Shown here piece by piece: positions 16,047 to 24,420 of a stretch of 64,000 nucleotides of DNA. The position numbers and the translations under genes are program-made. Origin of the DNA: Stenotrophomonas maltophilia. Lineage in GTDB: Bacteria; Pseudomonadota; Gammaproteobacteria; Xanthomonadales; Xanthomonadaceae. The DNA is taken from NCBI GenBank assembly GCA_002363385.1, contig DEVL01000002.1:1-64000 (forward strand), written 5' to 3'. Numbering within the stretch: position 1 is the first letter of the stretch; every line of letters begins with the position of its first letter. The notes beneath the pieces are model-generated. The model was not told the origin of the DNA. It did no database searches and was given only the letters and a program-made list of their open reading frames with translations.

Positions 16047-16424
16047 ATGATCCTGATCCGCCCCCTTCTGCTCGTTTCGTTGCTGCTCGCCGCTAGCGCC
16101 CACGGCGGACAGGCGCGTTACTTGGGTCTGCTCAACCGGGCGTACGACAGCGTGGTGACCGTCGATGTCGCGCCAGCCGGCACGGAAGCGTTTGCGCCGC
16201 GGTCGATCGATATTCTTGCGGGTGGCGGCGGCAGCACCACGATCCGCCTGGCCGACGAAGGCTGCCGGTTCGACCTTCGCGTGGCGTTCCGCAACGGACG
16301 ACGGGTGGTCTACCGCGATGTGGATGCGTGCAGGGGCGACACACTGGTCATCGCGCCGCTGAAGAAAACACCCGATGATCGTGCGGTTGCGCTGGAGCCA
16401 CAGACGCCAACGCGTGGCCGATAG
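16047..16424 (+). CDS. Secreted hypothetical protein
   Basis: 125 residues with a clear signal peptide (cleavage near ASAHGGQA). The mature part has two Cys residues (about 76 and 97) that may form a disulfide and a beta-rich, periplasmic look. I do not recognise the family. It stands alone between the LytS-type kinase, divergent, and a convergent LysR gene. Confidence 0.6.
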   Translation: MILIRPLLLVSLLLAASAHGGQARYLGLLNRAYDSVVTVDVAPAGTEAFAPRSIDILAGGGGSTTIRLADEGCRFDLRVAFRNGRRVVYRDVDACRGDTLVIAPLKKTPDDRAVALEPQTPTRGR

Positions 16425-16458
16425 CAGGGGGGGCGGCGAGTGCGTCCGCCGTCCGCGC

Positions 16459-17376
16459 TTACGGAGGCATACGCGGCATGCGCTGCTCCACCAGCGCCGC
16501 GACCCAGTCGATGAAGACCCGCAGCTTGGCGCTGACATGCCGGTTCGGGGGGAACGCAAGGTGCAGCGGCATCGCATCGATGCGCCACCCCGGGAACAGC
16601 CGGACCAGCTCGCCGGCGGCCACGTGCTGGGCGGCCATGTAGTCGGGGAGCCACAGCGCGCCCAGGCCCGCCACGCCCGCGGCGAGATACGCATTGCCAT
16701 CATCGACCGCGAGCAGGTGGTGCCCCTTCACGGTCACCGGTTCGTCGCCGCGCTGGAGGGTGTAGGGCAGAACCGTGCCACTGCGCGAGCGCAGGTAGCC
16801 GACCACGCGGTGCGGGGCCTGCTCCAGGTCCTGCGGATGCGAAGGGATACCCGCCTGCTGCAGGTAGGCGGGCGAAGCGTAGATGCCGGCCGGCAGATCG
16901 CCGATATGGCGGGCGACCAGCGATTGATCGGTGATTTGTCCACCCCGGATCACGCAGTCCACGTTCTCGTCGATCAGGTCCACGTGGCGATCGCTGACGC
17001 CCAGATCGAGCTGGATCTCCGGATAGCGGGCAAGGAAGTCGGGCAGGGCCGGCACCAGCACCCGCCGTGCGAATGGGGCGGGCACGTCCACCCGCAGGCG
17101 CCCGCGAGGCGCGGCAGCCGCAGTGGACAGGCTGGTTTCAGCGTCGTCGATGTCGGCCAGCAGCCGGATCACCCGCGCATAGTAGGCCGCGCCATCGGCG
17201 GTGACATTCACCTGCCGGGTGGTGCGGTTCAACAGGCGCACCCGCAGCCGGGCCTCCAGGTGCTGTACCAGCTGCGTGACCGTGGTGCGGCTGATGTGCA
17301 GCGTTTCGGCGGCCTTGGTGAAGCTGCCGGTTTCCACCACCCGGGCGAAGGCCTGCATTGCGTCGAACCGGTCCAT
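16459..17376 (-). CDS. LysR-family transcriptional regulator
   Basis: 305 residues: winged HTH (1-60, FTKAAETLHISRTTVTQLVQHLEARL) and a periplasmic-binding-like effector domain (about 90-295). The start at 17376 is chosen because AGGGA lies six bases upstream; an ATG two codons earlier would overlap that site. It is divergent from the Rid-family gene across 138 bases carrying a palindrome, the usual layout for a LysR regulator and its target. The effector is unknown. Confidence 0.88.
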   Translation of the reverse strand: MDRFDAMQAFARVVETGSFTKAAETLHISRTTVTQLVQHLEARLRVRLLNRTTRQVNVTADGAAYYARVIRLLADIDDAETSLSTAAAAPRGRLRVDVPAPFARRVLVPALPDFLARYPEIQLDLGVSDRHVDLIDENVDCVIRGGQITDQSLVARHIGDLPAGIYASPAYLQQAGIPSHPQDLEQAPHRVVGYLRSRSGTVLPYTLQRGDEPVTVKGHHLLAVDDGNAYLAAGVAGLGALWLPDYMAAQHVAAGELVRLFPGWRIDAMPLHLAFPPNRHVSAKLRVFIDWVAALVEQRMPRMPP

Positions 17377-17395
17377 CTGCATTCCCTGGGGGCTG

Positions 17396-17418
17396 ATTGT
17401 TTGGATTCTACAAACAAT
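17396..17418 (+). promoter_or_regulatory. Palindromic LysR-type operator
   Basis: Perfect 8-base arms ATTGTTTG and CAAACAAT are separated by seven bases. It sits 20 bases upstream of the LysR start in the divergent region shared with the Rid gene, a T-N11-A-containing site as LysR proteins use. Confidence 0.7.
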
Positions 17419-17514
17419 GTTGGGCAGCGGACCGCGTTTATCCGGTGCCCACGGCGGTCTACTGTGGCCTTTCATTCCAGATGGGCCGGTATCGGCCCAG
17501 GGCATAGGTGGTTC

Positions 17515-17904
17515 ATGGCAACACGTGACGTCGTTTTTCCGCCGGGCCGCCAGGCCCTGTACGAGCGCAACCGCTACTCGCCGGCAGTACGTTCCAATGG
17601 CTTTCTGTTCGTGTCCGGGCAGGTTGGCAGCCGCGAGGATGGTTCGCCCGAGCCCGAGCTGGAGGCGCAGGTACGGCGTGCGTTCGACAACCTCAACGCG
17701 GTGCTTGGCGCGGCCGGGTGCACGTTCGATGATGTCGTCGACGTGACCGTGTTCCTGGTCAATCCCGAGCAGATCTTCGAGCGGGTGTGGGCCGTCGTTC
17801 CGGAGTACTGGGGCGAGGCGCCGTATCCCACGCTCACCGGTATCGGCGTGACCTGGCTGTATGGATTCGACGTGGAGATCAAGGTGATCGCGAAGCTTCC
17901 GTAG
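17515..17904 (+). CDS. Rid (YjgF/YER057c/UK114) family protein
   Basis: 129 residues covering the whole Rid fold. Rid proteins hydrolyse reactive enamines or imines or act in catabolic routes. The Arg that binds the carboxylate in archetypal RidA (in the segment before the final strand) is not seen here: the region reads GIGVTWLYGFDVEIK. So it belongs to a divergent subfamily without proven deaminase activity. It is probably controlled by the divergent LysR regulator. Confidence 0.82.
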   Translation: MATRDVVFPPGRQALYERNRYSPAVRSNGFLFVSGQVGSREDGSPEPELEAQVRRAFDNLNAVLGAAGCTFDDVVDVTVFLVNPEQIFERVWAVVPEYWGEAPYPTLTGIGVTWLYGFDVEIKVIAKLP

Positions 17905-17976
17905 CGCGCCTTCACGCGGTCACGGCTGCGTCTTGCCGATAGTGGGACGTCATCCTGCTTCCTGTTGCGGACCCAC

Positions 17977-20175
17977 ATGCCCCTGATTCCCGAGCGCGTG
18001 CAGCGCTGGCCCCGGCCGTGGCGCGTGGCGTTGCTGTCGCTGCTGGCGCTCTACGCGCTGTACCTGCTGGCGGGCAATGTGTTCCTCAATACGCCGCTGT
18101 TCGATGCGGTCACCAACCGAAAACCTGAAAAGTTCACAATGCAGACCGGGCCGGCGCTGACCCTGATGCCCGGGCAGGCCGTGGTCTGGAACATCCGCAT
18201 GCGCGGCCAGGCCAATCGGACGCAGTATGTGTTCCGTGCCGACCGGGCGAGTGCCTGGATCGATCTGCCGGCGCTGTTGCGCAAGGAAGTGCGCATTCCG
18301 CGCATTGATGCCACGGGGGTTGAAGCCGAGGTCGAGCGGGTCGAAAAGGCCATTCCCCCGCCGCCGCGGGGTGACCGTGGCTGGACGCTGCGGTTCGATG
18401 CGATCCACAGCGACACTATCCGCAGTGGGCGCTTCGGCAAGCTGCTGATCGTTGGCCAAGGGCGCGGCAATGTCGGTTTCCTCAAGCAACTCAAGGGCGG
18501 GCCTTCGGAGCTGTTCGATTCCACGGCGGGCTTCGATGATGCCCAGGTCAGTTTCGACGGGGTCAACGTGCTGGACGATGCCCATATCGCCGCGCGCTTC
18601 CACTTCCCGCGGCACTATCGTGACGACGCGCCGGGATTGCAGAAACTTGGCATCACCTGGGCGCAGCTGCAGATCGATGCCCGCAGCCAAGGCCTGCGCA
18701 TCGACACCGGTGGCCCGCACGTCAAAGTGGGCAGTGCGGTCTCCAATGCCCGCCTCACCGCGGACGTGACCCTGGAAGAGGGCGCGCTGCGACCGGGCAG
18801 CCGGCTGGTCTGGCGGCTGCCCCTGCATGCCGGCGTCCACGCCGATGACCGTGGCCTGCTGTCGCTGCAACTGGACGTGGCGCAGGACATGCGCGTCCAG
18901 GCCCGGCTCCCGCGTGACCCGGAAACGGGCAGCGAACTCAATGCCGATCTGCGCGTGACCGGCCGGAAGATTCCGTTCCAGGCGCCGGGCGAGCTGCTTC
19001 CACGGCTGTCTGGCAAAGTGCAGGGCGCCTGGCAGTTCCAGTCGCTAAACTGGATCAGCGATCTGTTCGTGAAAAAGCCGTGGTTCCACCTTGATGGCGG
19101 TGGGCTGCTCAAGGCAGACGTCATCCTCGCCGATGGTCAACTCGCGCCGGGCAGCACGGTGGATATCCCGCAGGTGGCTGCCGTGGCCGAGGTTGCAGGG
19201 GTCAGGATGCGCGGCGACGCCCATGCACAGGGCCGGATCGTGGAGGGCGAACCACCGCAGGCGGAACTGAAGGTGCAGATCCCGCGCTTCCAGGCTGCGC
19301 CCACCAATGCGCCGAAGGCGGTGCTGTTCGATGGGCGCCAGCTGGCGCTGACCCTGCGCGGCGATGCCCGATTGAAGGAATTGAGTGATGGCATGCGCGC
19401 CCAGCTGCGTTTCACCGATGCGCGGGTGCCCGACCTCACCGCCTACAACCGCTATCTGGGCAACGACAACGTGCGCCTGCTCGGCGGGACCGGTCTGCTC
19501 AGCGGTGATGTCTCGCTGGATGCCTCCGGTCGGGTAGGCAAGGGCAGTGCCGATCTGCGCGGCACCGGGGCCCGGCTCAGTGTGGCGGGCATCGCCATGC
19601 GCGGCGATGCGCAACTGCAGGCGCGCCTGCAGCGTGCGGATTTCGACAGCCGCCAGTTCGATCTCGGCGGCACCACCGTGGACCTGCGCAACATCCACGT
19701 GGGGGATGAAAAAAGTGACGGGCGTTGGTGGGGCAAGGTGGCGATCCGCAGTGGCCACATTGATGCGGCCGCGCCGTTCCAGGTGGATGGCCTGGCCGAC
19801 CTGCGCCTGCGCGATGCCGGGCCATTGCTCGGCGTGTTCGCCCAGCGCAGCGAATACCCGCGCTGGGTGCTCGGGATGCTGGATTCCGGGGAGGTGCAGG
19901 CCAGTGGGCAGCTGCGCTGGCGCAGTGGCGAGCTGATCGTGGAGGATCTGCAGGCCGAGAACGAGCGGCTGTCCCTGCAGGCGCGGCTGGATCTGAGTCA
20001 TGGCAAGCGCCGCGGCGATCTTTACCTGCGCTGGGGCGTGCTGGGCGCCGGCATCGAGCTGCAGGGCCAGCAGCGCAAGTGGCACCTTGCCGGCGCCCGC
20101 GACTGGTATGCCGAGCAGCCGCGGCTGCTGCCGGCCAAGCCGGCCGCCACGAAGCAGGGCAACGGCACGCCCTGA
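17977..20175 (+). CDS. Large membrane-anchored periplasmic protein of unknown function (AsmA/YdbH-like build)
   Basis: 732 residues. One N-terminal membrane segment (about 15-35) anchors a long periplasmic region made almost entirely of short beta strands with repeats of the type GDAxLxxxLxxADFDSRQFDLGGTTVDL. This build resembles AsmA-like or YdbH-type bridge proteins that move lipids between membranes, but I cannot confirm homology by eye. The ATG at 17977 precedes the membrane segment. No neighbour gives a functional hint. Confidence 0.75.
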   Translation: MPLIPERVQRWPRPWRVALLSLLALYALYLLAGNVFLNTPLFDAVTNRKPEKFTMQTGPALTLMPGQAVVWNIRMRGQANRTQYVFRADRASAWIDLPALLRKEVRIPRIDATGVEAEVERVEKAIPPPPRGDRGWTLRFDAIHSDTIRSGRFGKLLIVGQGRGNVGFLKQLKGGPSELFDSTAGFDDAQVSFDGVNVLDDAHIAARFHFPRHYRDDAPGLQKLGITWAQLQIDARSQGLRIDTGGPHVKVGSAVSNARLTADVTLEEGALRPGSRLVWRLPLHAGVHADDRGLLSLQLDVAQDMRVQARLPRDPETGSELNADLRVTGRKIPFQAPGELLPRLSGKVQGAWQFQSLNWISDLFVKKPWFHLDGGGLLKADVILADGQLAPGSTVDIPQVAAVAEVAGVRMRGDAHAQGRIVEGEPPQAELKVQIPRFQAAPTNAPKAVLFDGRQLALTLRGDARLKELSDGMRAQLRFTDARVPDLTAYNRYLGNDNVRLLGGTGLLSGDVSLDASGRVGKGSADLRGTGARLSVAGIAMRGDAQLQARLQRADFDSRQFDLGGTTVDLRNIHVGDEKSDGRWWGKVAIRSGHIDAAAPFQVDGLADLRLRDAGPLLGVFAQRSEYPRWVLGMLDSGEVQASGQLRWRSGELIVEDLQAENERLSLQARLDLSHGKRRGDLYLRWGVLGAGIELQGQQRKWHLAGARDWYAEQPRLLPAKPAATKQGNGTP

Positions 20176-20274
20176 CAGAGTGGTTGGCTCCCCTCGGTGG
20201 GCCCGGCTTGGTATCCTCGCCGCGCCCTCTGTCTGGTGACAGCGTGCCTCTCGCCGTCATCGACCCGTCATCCC

Positions 20275-21411
20275 ATGAGCAACAGCCCCCACCGCGTTCA
20301 AGGCCTCAACAACGATGAGGTGGCCGCCGATTGGCCCGCCATCACCGACCGGGAGATCACCTGGCTGCGTGAGCGGTTTCCGCAGCTGGGCGAAGCGAGC
20401 CAGGTGCTGTGGCACAGCCCGCGGCCGATGTCCGCCGCCGCCATTGTCGAGAGCGGACAGGGCAGGGTGTTCGTCAAGCGTCACCATGGCAGCGTACGCA
20501 CGGCGGCCGGGCTGACCGAAGAGCATCGCCTGCTCCAGCACCTCGCCGCTCAGGGCGTGCCCGTGGTCGAGGTATTGCATGATCGGAACGGTGCAACGGC
20601 GGTCGAGCACGGTGGCTGGACCTACGAGCTGCATACCGTGGGCCGCGGCCAGGACATCTACCGCGACGCGCCGTCCTGGACGTTGCTGAGCGATACCGCG
20701 CAGGCGCGCGAGGCGGGCCGGATGCTGGCGCGACTGCACCGCGCGTCAGCCAGCTATCACGCACCCCAACGCAGCACCCACCTGCTGGTCGCGCGCGATG
20801 ATCTGCTCCGCGCCGCCGATCCCATCGCCACCCTGCAGGCCGGGCTCGGCGATCGTCCGGGCCTGGCCGCCTACCTCGCGCGCCAGCATTGGCAGGCCGA
20901 TCTTCGGCGGGCGGTGCTGCCCTGGCACGCCGGGCTGGCTGAGCGCCTGCAGGCCGAGCCGCGCCTCTGGGCGCATAACGATTTCCATGTGTCCAACCTG
21001 CTCTGGCGTCAGGACGGCGAGCGATACGTGGTGGATACCGTGCTCGATGTCGGCCTGGCATCGCCGACCAGTGCCTTGTTCGACCTGGCCACCGCCATTG
21101 AACGCAACGCGGTGGCCTGGCTGGCGCTGGAAAGCGGCGAGGCGGCCGTGCGCGTGGATATCGCGCTGGCTCTGCTGGCCGGCTACCGCGAGATCGTGCC
21201 GCTGTCTGCCGAGCGCGTGCACCTGCTGGCCGACCTGCTCCCTATCGTCCAGCTCGACTTCGCGCTGTCGGAAGTGGAGTACTTCGAGGGCGTGACGCAC
21301 TCGCCGGCCAATGCCGACGTGGCCTACCACACCTTCCTGCTCGGGCATGCTGACTGGTTCAGCACCCCGGCAGGGCAGGGCCTGCTGAAGGCGCTGCACG
21401 CCGCCGCCTGA
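20275..21411 (+). CDS. Aminoglycoside-phosphotransferase-family small-molecule kinase
   Basis: 378 residues with a protein-kinase-like APH/choline-kinase fold: nucleotide-binding Lys in VFVKRHHG, catalytic loop HNDFHVSNLLW (near 238-248), and metal-binding Asp in VLDVGLASP followed by FDLATA. It lies just upstream of a TPP riboswitch and thiamine-uptake genes. APH-fold kinases include thiamine kinase ThiK, so it could trap imported thiamine as the monophosphate; this is inference, and antibiotic or amino-alcohol kinases are alternatives. It is upstream of, not behind, the riboswitch. Confidence 0.8.
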   Translation: MSNSPHRVQGLNNDEVAADWPAITDREITWLRERFPQLGEASQVLWHSPRPMSAAAIVESGQGRVFVKRHHGSVRTAAGLTEEHRLLQHLAAQGVPVVEVLHDRNGATAVEHGGWTYELHTVGRGQDIYRDAPSWTLLSDTAQAREAGRMLARLHRASASYHAPQRSTHLLVARDDLLRAADPIATLQAGLGDRPGLAAYLARQHWQADLRRAVLPWHAGLAERLQAEPRLWAHNDFHVSNLLWRQDGERYVVDTVLDVGLASPTSALFDLATAIERNAVAWLALESGEAAVRVDIALALLAGYREIVPLSAERVHLLADLLPIVQLDFALSEVEYFEGVTHSPANADVAYHTFLLGHADWFSTPAGQGLLKALHAAA

Positions 21412-21455
21412 GGGCAGACTCGCAAATCCGTACGGTTTGTAGTGAAATAGTCACA

Positions 21456-21534
21456 GAAGCGGGGGTGCCTGGCGAAACCAGGCTGAGAGAGTCCCTTGGA
21501 ACCTGATCCGGTTTGCACCGGCGTAGGGAGCTTT
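21456..21534 (+). promoter_or_regulatory. TPP riboswitch (THI element)
   Basis: The conserved cores are in order: GGGGTGCC, GGCTGAGAGAG, CCTTGGAACCTGATCCGG, and CGTAGGGAG. P1 pairs GAAGC with GCTTT, the small stem CCTGG/CCAGG is perfect, and CCGGTTTGCACCGG forms P4/P5. It precedes a TonB receptor by about 70 bases and should lower its expression when thiamine pyrophosphate is plentiful, probably at translation since no terminator hairpin is evident. Confidence 0.93.
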
Positions 21535-21601
21535 GAGCAGCAGGCATACCGCCGTGATGGGTCGGTGCGCGTGCGTGCCTTCGCTTCGTCTCCCCCAGCT
21601 G

Positions 21602-23779
21602 ATGACGAATCGAATGAACCGTTGCTTCCGCCCCACGCTGTTGTCCGCCGCCCTCTGCGCCGCGCTGCCACTTCATGCCAACGATCTCGCGGACGCGCCC
21701 GAGCGCAACCCGACCGAGCTTGCCGCCGTGCGCGTGCAGGCGCATCAGCCAGCGGCCACCACCACGCAGACCAGCAGTTTCGGCGCGGGTGACTGGAAGA
21801 GCACCCCGGCCTCGGTGAACGTCCTGGATCGCGATCTGCTGGACAGCCGCCAGGTGCGCACGTTGTCCGAACTGGCCAGCAACGATGCCTCGCTGGGCGA
21901 CAGCTACGCGCCGGTCGGTTACTACCAGAACATCGCGATCCGCGGCTTCCCGCTGGATACCGGCACCGGCTACCGCTTCAACGGGCTGGCCATCACCGGC
22001 GAGCAGCGCCTGGCGCTGGAGAACATCCAGTCGGTGGAGATCCTCAAGGGTGAGGCGGGTCTCGCCGCGGGCGTCATGGCGCCCGGCGGCATCATCAATT
22101 ACGTGGGCAAGCGCCCGGCCGAGGTCCGCAACGTCACCCTCGGCACCGATTCGGAAGGCTCCCGCTACACCGCGGTGGATCTCGGCCACTGGCTGTCGCC
22201 GCGTTTTGGCGTGCGCTTCAATGCCGCCTGGGAAGACAGCGATTCCTACATCGGCCACGCCGATGGCCGCCGCAACTTCTACTCGCTGGCCACTGACTGG
22301 CTGATCGGCGAGCGCGGCAAGCTGGAGGTGGATGCCAACTACCAGACCAGCGCGCAGCGCTCGGCCTCGGGCTATCAGCTGCTGGGCGCCACCGAGCTGC
22401 CGCGCGGCGTGGACCGCAAGCACATGCTGGGCTACCAGGCCTGGCAGCGGCCGGTCGGCATCGACAGCACCAACCTCACTGCACTGCACACCTACGACTT
22501 CAGCCCGAGGTGGCAATCGCGGGTGTCGGCCAGCTACAGCCGCTCGGTGATCGACGACAACGTCGCCTTCGCCTACGGCTGCTACTACGCCGCCGGCTGT
22601 GCCGATGGCAGCGTGCCGGGCAACTACTTCGCGCCCAACGGCGACTACGACATCTACGATTACCGCAGCCCGGACGACACCCGCCGCAACCTGGAATTCC
22701 GTGGCGAGCTGCGCGGCAGTTTCGCCACCGGCGATGTCCGGCACGAGCTGAGTGTGGGTGCGGACCGTTTCGAGCGCACCGTGGACAAGCGACGCAACGT
22801 CAATGAGTACGTGGGCACCGCCAACATCCACGATGCGCAGGTGCCGCAGTTCGAACCGTCGCCGCTGATGCCGGGCCCCTCCGCGCGGCGTCTGGACAGT
22901 GCGCAGACCGCGGTGTTCGCACTGGACCGGATGAGCTTCGGCGAGTGGCAGTGGCTGGCCGGCGGGCGTTTTGTCCGCCTGGACGAGCGTGCCTATGACA
23001 AGCGCGGCAACCCCGAGCGCCACAGCCGCCTGTCGCGCTTCCTGCCGCAGACCGCGCTGGTCTGGAAGGCGACCGATGAGGTCAATGCCTATGTCAGCTA
23101 CGTGCGCGGGATTTCGCTCGGCCAGGAAGCGCCGTTCTGGACCTCCAACGAAGGCACGTTCCTGCCTGCAGTGCTGTCGCGCCAGACCGAAGTAGGCGTC
23201 AAGTACGTGCCCAGCGATGCGCTGACGTTGGGTGCCGCTCTGTTCCGCACTTCGCAGCCGTTCCAGTACGCCAAGCCGGACGGCACTGATGCCGGCTACA
23301 GCTTCGTCCAGGAGGGGCAGCAGACGCATACCGGGCTGGAGCTCACCGCGCAGGGCCAGCTCACCGAGCGCCTGTCGCTGACCGCCAGCGCCAGTGTGCT
23401 GCGCGCCCGCGCCCGCGATGCCGGCACGCCAGACTACGAAGGCCACCAGCTGATCAACGTGCCCAAGACGCGCGCGACCGTGCATGCGGAGTACCAGCTG
23501 CCGTTCGTGACCGGCCTGGGGCTGACCGGCGGTTGGCGTTACGCGGCCTCCAACGTGGCCACTGCCGATGGTCGCGTGAGCGCACCGGCGTATAGTGTGT
23601 TCGACGCCGGCCTGCGCTTCAGACATCAGCTGGGTGAGCATCCGGTGACCTGGAACCTCTCGGTGGACAACCTGTTCAACCGCTTCTACTGGCGTGACAC
23701 CGGCAGCAGTTCCGGCGACTACTACCTGTTCCCGGGCGCACCGCGTCAGGCCCGGCTGTCGGTCACGTTCGCACTATGA
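21602..23779 (+). CDS. TonB-dependent outer-membrane receptor, predicted thiamine transporter
   Basis: 725 residues: signal peptide, plug domain (about 50-165, ending in VEILKGEAGLAAGVMAPGGIINYV) and a 22-strand barrel ending in the aromatic-rich LSVTFAL. Plug and barrel look siderophore-receptor-like, but the TPP riboswitch upstream and PnuT gene immediately downstream (ATGA overlap) point to thiamine or a precursor, as in known OMR1-PnuT clusters. The start at 21602 is chosen before the signal peptide; an ATG four codons later is also possible. Confidence 0.9.
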   Translation: MTNRMNRCFRPTLLSAALCAALPLHANDLADAPERNPTELAAVRVQAHQPAATTTQTSSFGAGDWKSTPASVNVLDRDLLDSRQVRTLSELASNDASLGDSYAPVGYYQNIAIRGFPLDTGTGYRFNGLAITGEQRLALENIQSVEILKGEAGLAAGVMAPGGIINYVGKRPAEVRNVTLGTDSEGSRYTAVDLGHWLSPRFGVRFNAAWEDSDSYIGHADGRRNFYSLATDWLIGERGKLEVDANYQTSAQRSASGYQLLGATELPRGVDRKHMLGYQAWQRPVGIDSTNLTALHTYDFSPRWQSRVSASYSRSVIDDNVAFAYGCYYAAGCADGSVPGNYFAPNGDYDIYDYRSPDDTRRNLEFRGELRGSFATGDVRHELSVGADRFERTVDKRRNVNEYVGTANIHDAQVPQFEPSPLMPGPSARRLDSAQTAVFALDRMSFGEWQWLAGGRFVRLDERAYDKRGNPERHSRLSRFLPQTALVWKATDEVNAYVSYVRGISLGQEAPFWTSNEGTFLPAVLSRQTEVGVKYVPSDALTLGAALFRTSQPFQYAKPDGTDAGYSFVQEGQQTHTGLELTAQGQLTERLSLTASASVLRARARDAGTPDYEGHQLINVPKTRATVHAEYQLPFVTGLGLTGGWRYAASNVATADGRVSAPAYSVFDAGLRFRHQLGEHPVTWNLSVDNLFNRFYWRDTGSSSGDYYLFPGAPRQARLSVTFAL

Positions 23780-24372
23780 ACCCGGCAATCCTGGAGTGGT
23801 CGGCCGCCATCGTCAGCATGCTTGGCGTGTGGCTGATGACGCGCCGGGTCACCATTGCCTGGCCGGTCGGACTGATCTCGGTCGCGCTGTACGCGCTGGT
23901 GTTCGCCGAGGCACGGCTGTACTCGGACACGCTGCTGCAGGTCGTCTTCGGTGGCTTCCTGGTGTACGGCTGGGTGCGCTGGCGAGGCCAGGTCGAGGAC
24001 GATGGCCGGGTCGCGATCGTGCCGCTGGCGCGGGTGACGATGTGGCGTGACCTCGGCATCGGCCTGGCCTTCGGGATTGCGCTCGGCGCGGCGATGCACT
24101 TCCTTACCAATGCAGCGTTGCCGTGGCTGGATGCAATGCTGGCTGCGCTGAGCCTGGTCGCCCAGTGGTGGCAGGCGCGGCGTCACACGGCCGCATGGTG
24201 GCTGTGGATCCTGGTCGACGTCGTCTACGTCGGCATGTACATGGTCAAGTCACTGCACGTGACCGCCGTGCTGTATCTGGTGTTCGTCGGCCTGGCCGTA
24301 ACGGGGTTGCGGGCATGGACGGTGGCGCGCAACGACGCGCTGCTCCACAACGCAGAAGGGCGGCGCGGTTAA
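23776..24372 (+). CDS. pnuT: PnuT, PnuC-family inner-membrane thiamine transporter
   Basis: 198 residues with seven predicted membrane helices. The last third carries PnuC-family marks (WWLWILVDVVYVGMYM, then YLVFVGLAVTGLRAW). PnuC proteins carry nicotinamide riboside; PnuT is the thiamine-specific branch, assigned here because the gene is coupled by ATGA to a receptor under a TPP riboswitch. Together they move thiamine across both membranes. The substrate is inferred from context. Confidence 0.88.
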   Translation: MNPAILEWSAAIVSMLGVWLMTRRVTIAWPVGLISVALYALVFAEARLYSDTLLQVVFGGFLVYGWVRWRGQVEDDGRVAIVPLARVTMWRDLGIGLAFGIALGAAMHFLTNAALPWLDAMLAALSLVAQWWQARRHTAAWWLWILVDVVYVGMYMVKSLHVTAVLYLVFVGLAVTGLRAWTVARNDALLHNAEGRRG

Positions 24373-24385
24373 GTCCGCGCCGCCC
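24358..24385. terminator. Strong hairpin at end of pnuT
   Basis: A perfect 11-bp stem (GGGCGGCGCGG/CCGCGCCGCCC) with a six-base loop that contains the pnuT stop codon. It lies between convergent pnuT and a TonB receptor. No long U tract is present on either strand. Confidence 0.65.
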
Positions 24386-24420
24386 TGGGTTGCTTCAGGT
24401 CTGCACTCGACCCGGCGCGG

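Noticed and set aside
20180..20274. Riboswitch or promoter before the APH-family kinase
   Set aside because: No TPP motifs and only poorly spaced promoter-like hexamers.
21359..23641. 760-codon minus-strand open frame opposite the thiamine TonB receptor
   Set aside because: Antisense shadow without ribosome site or domain.
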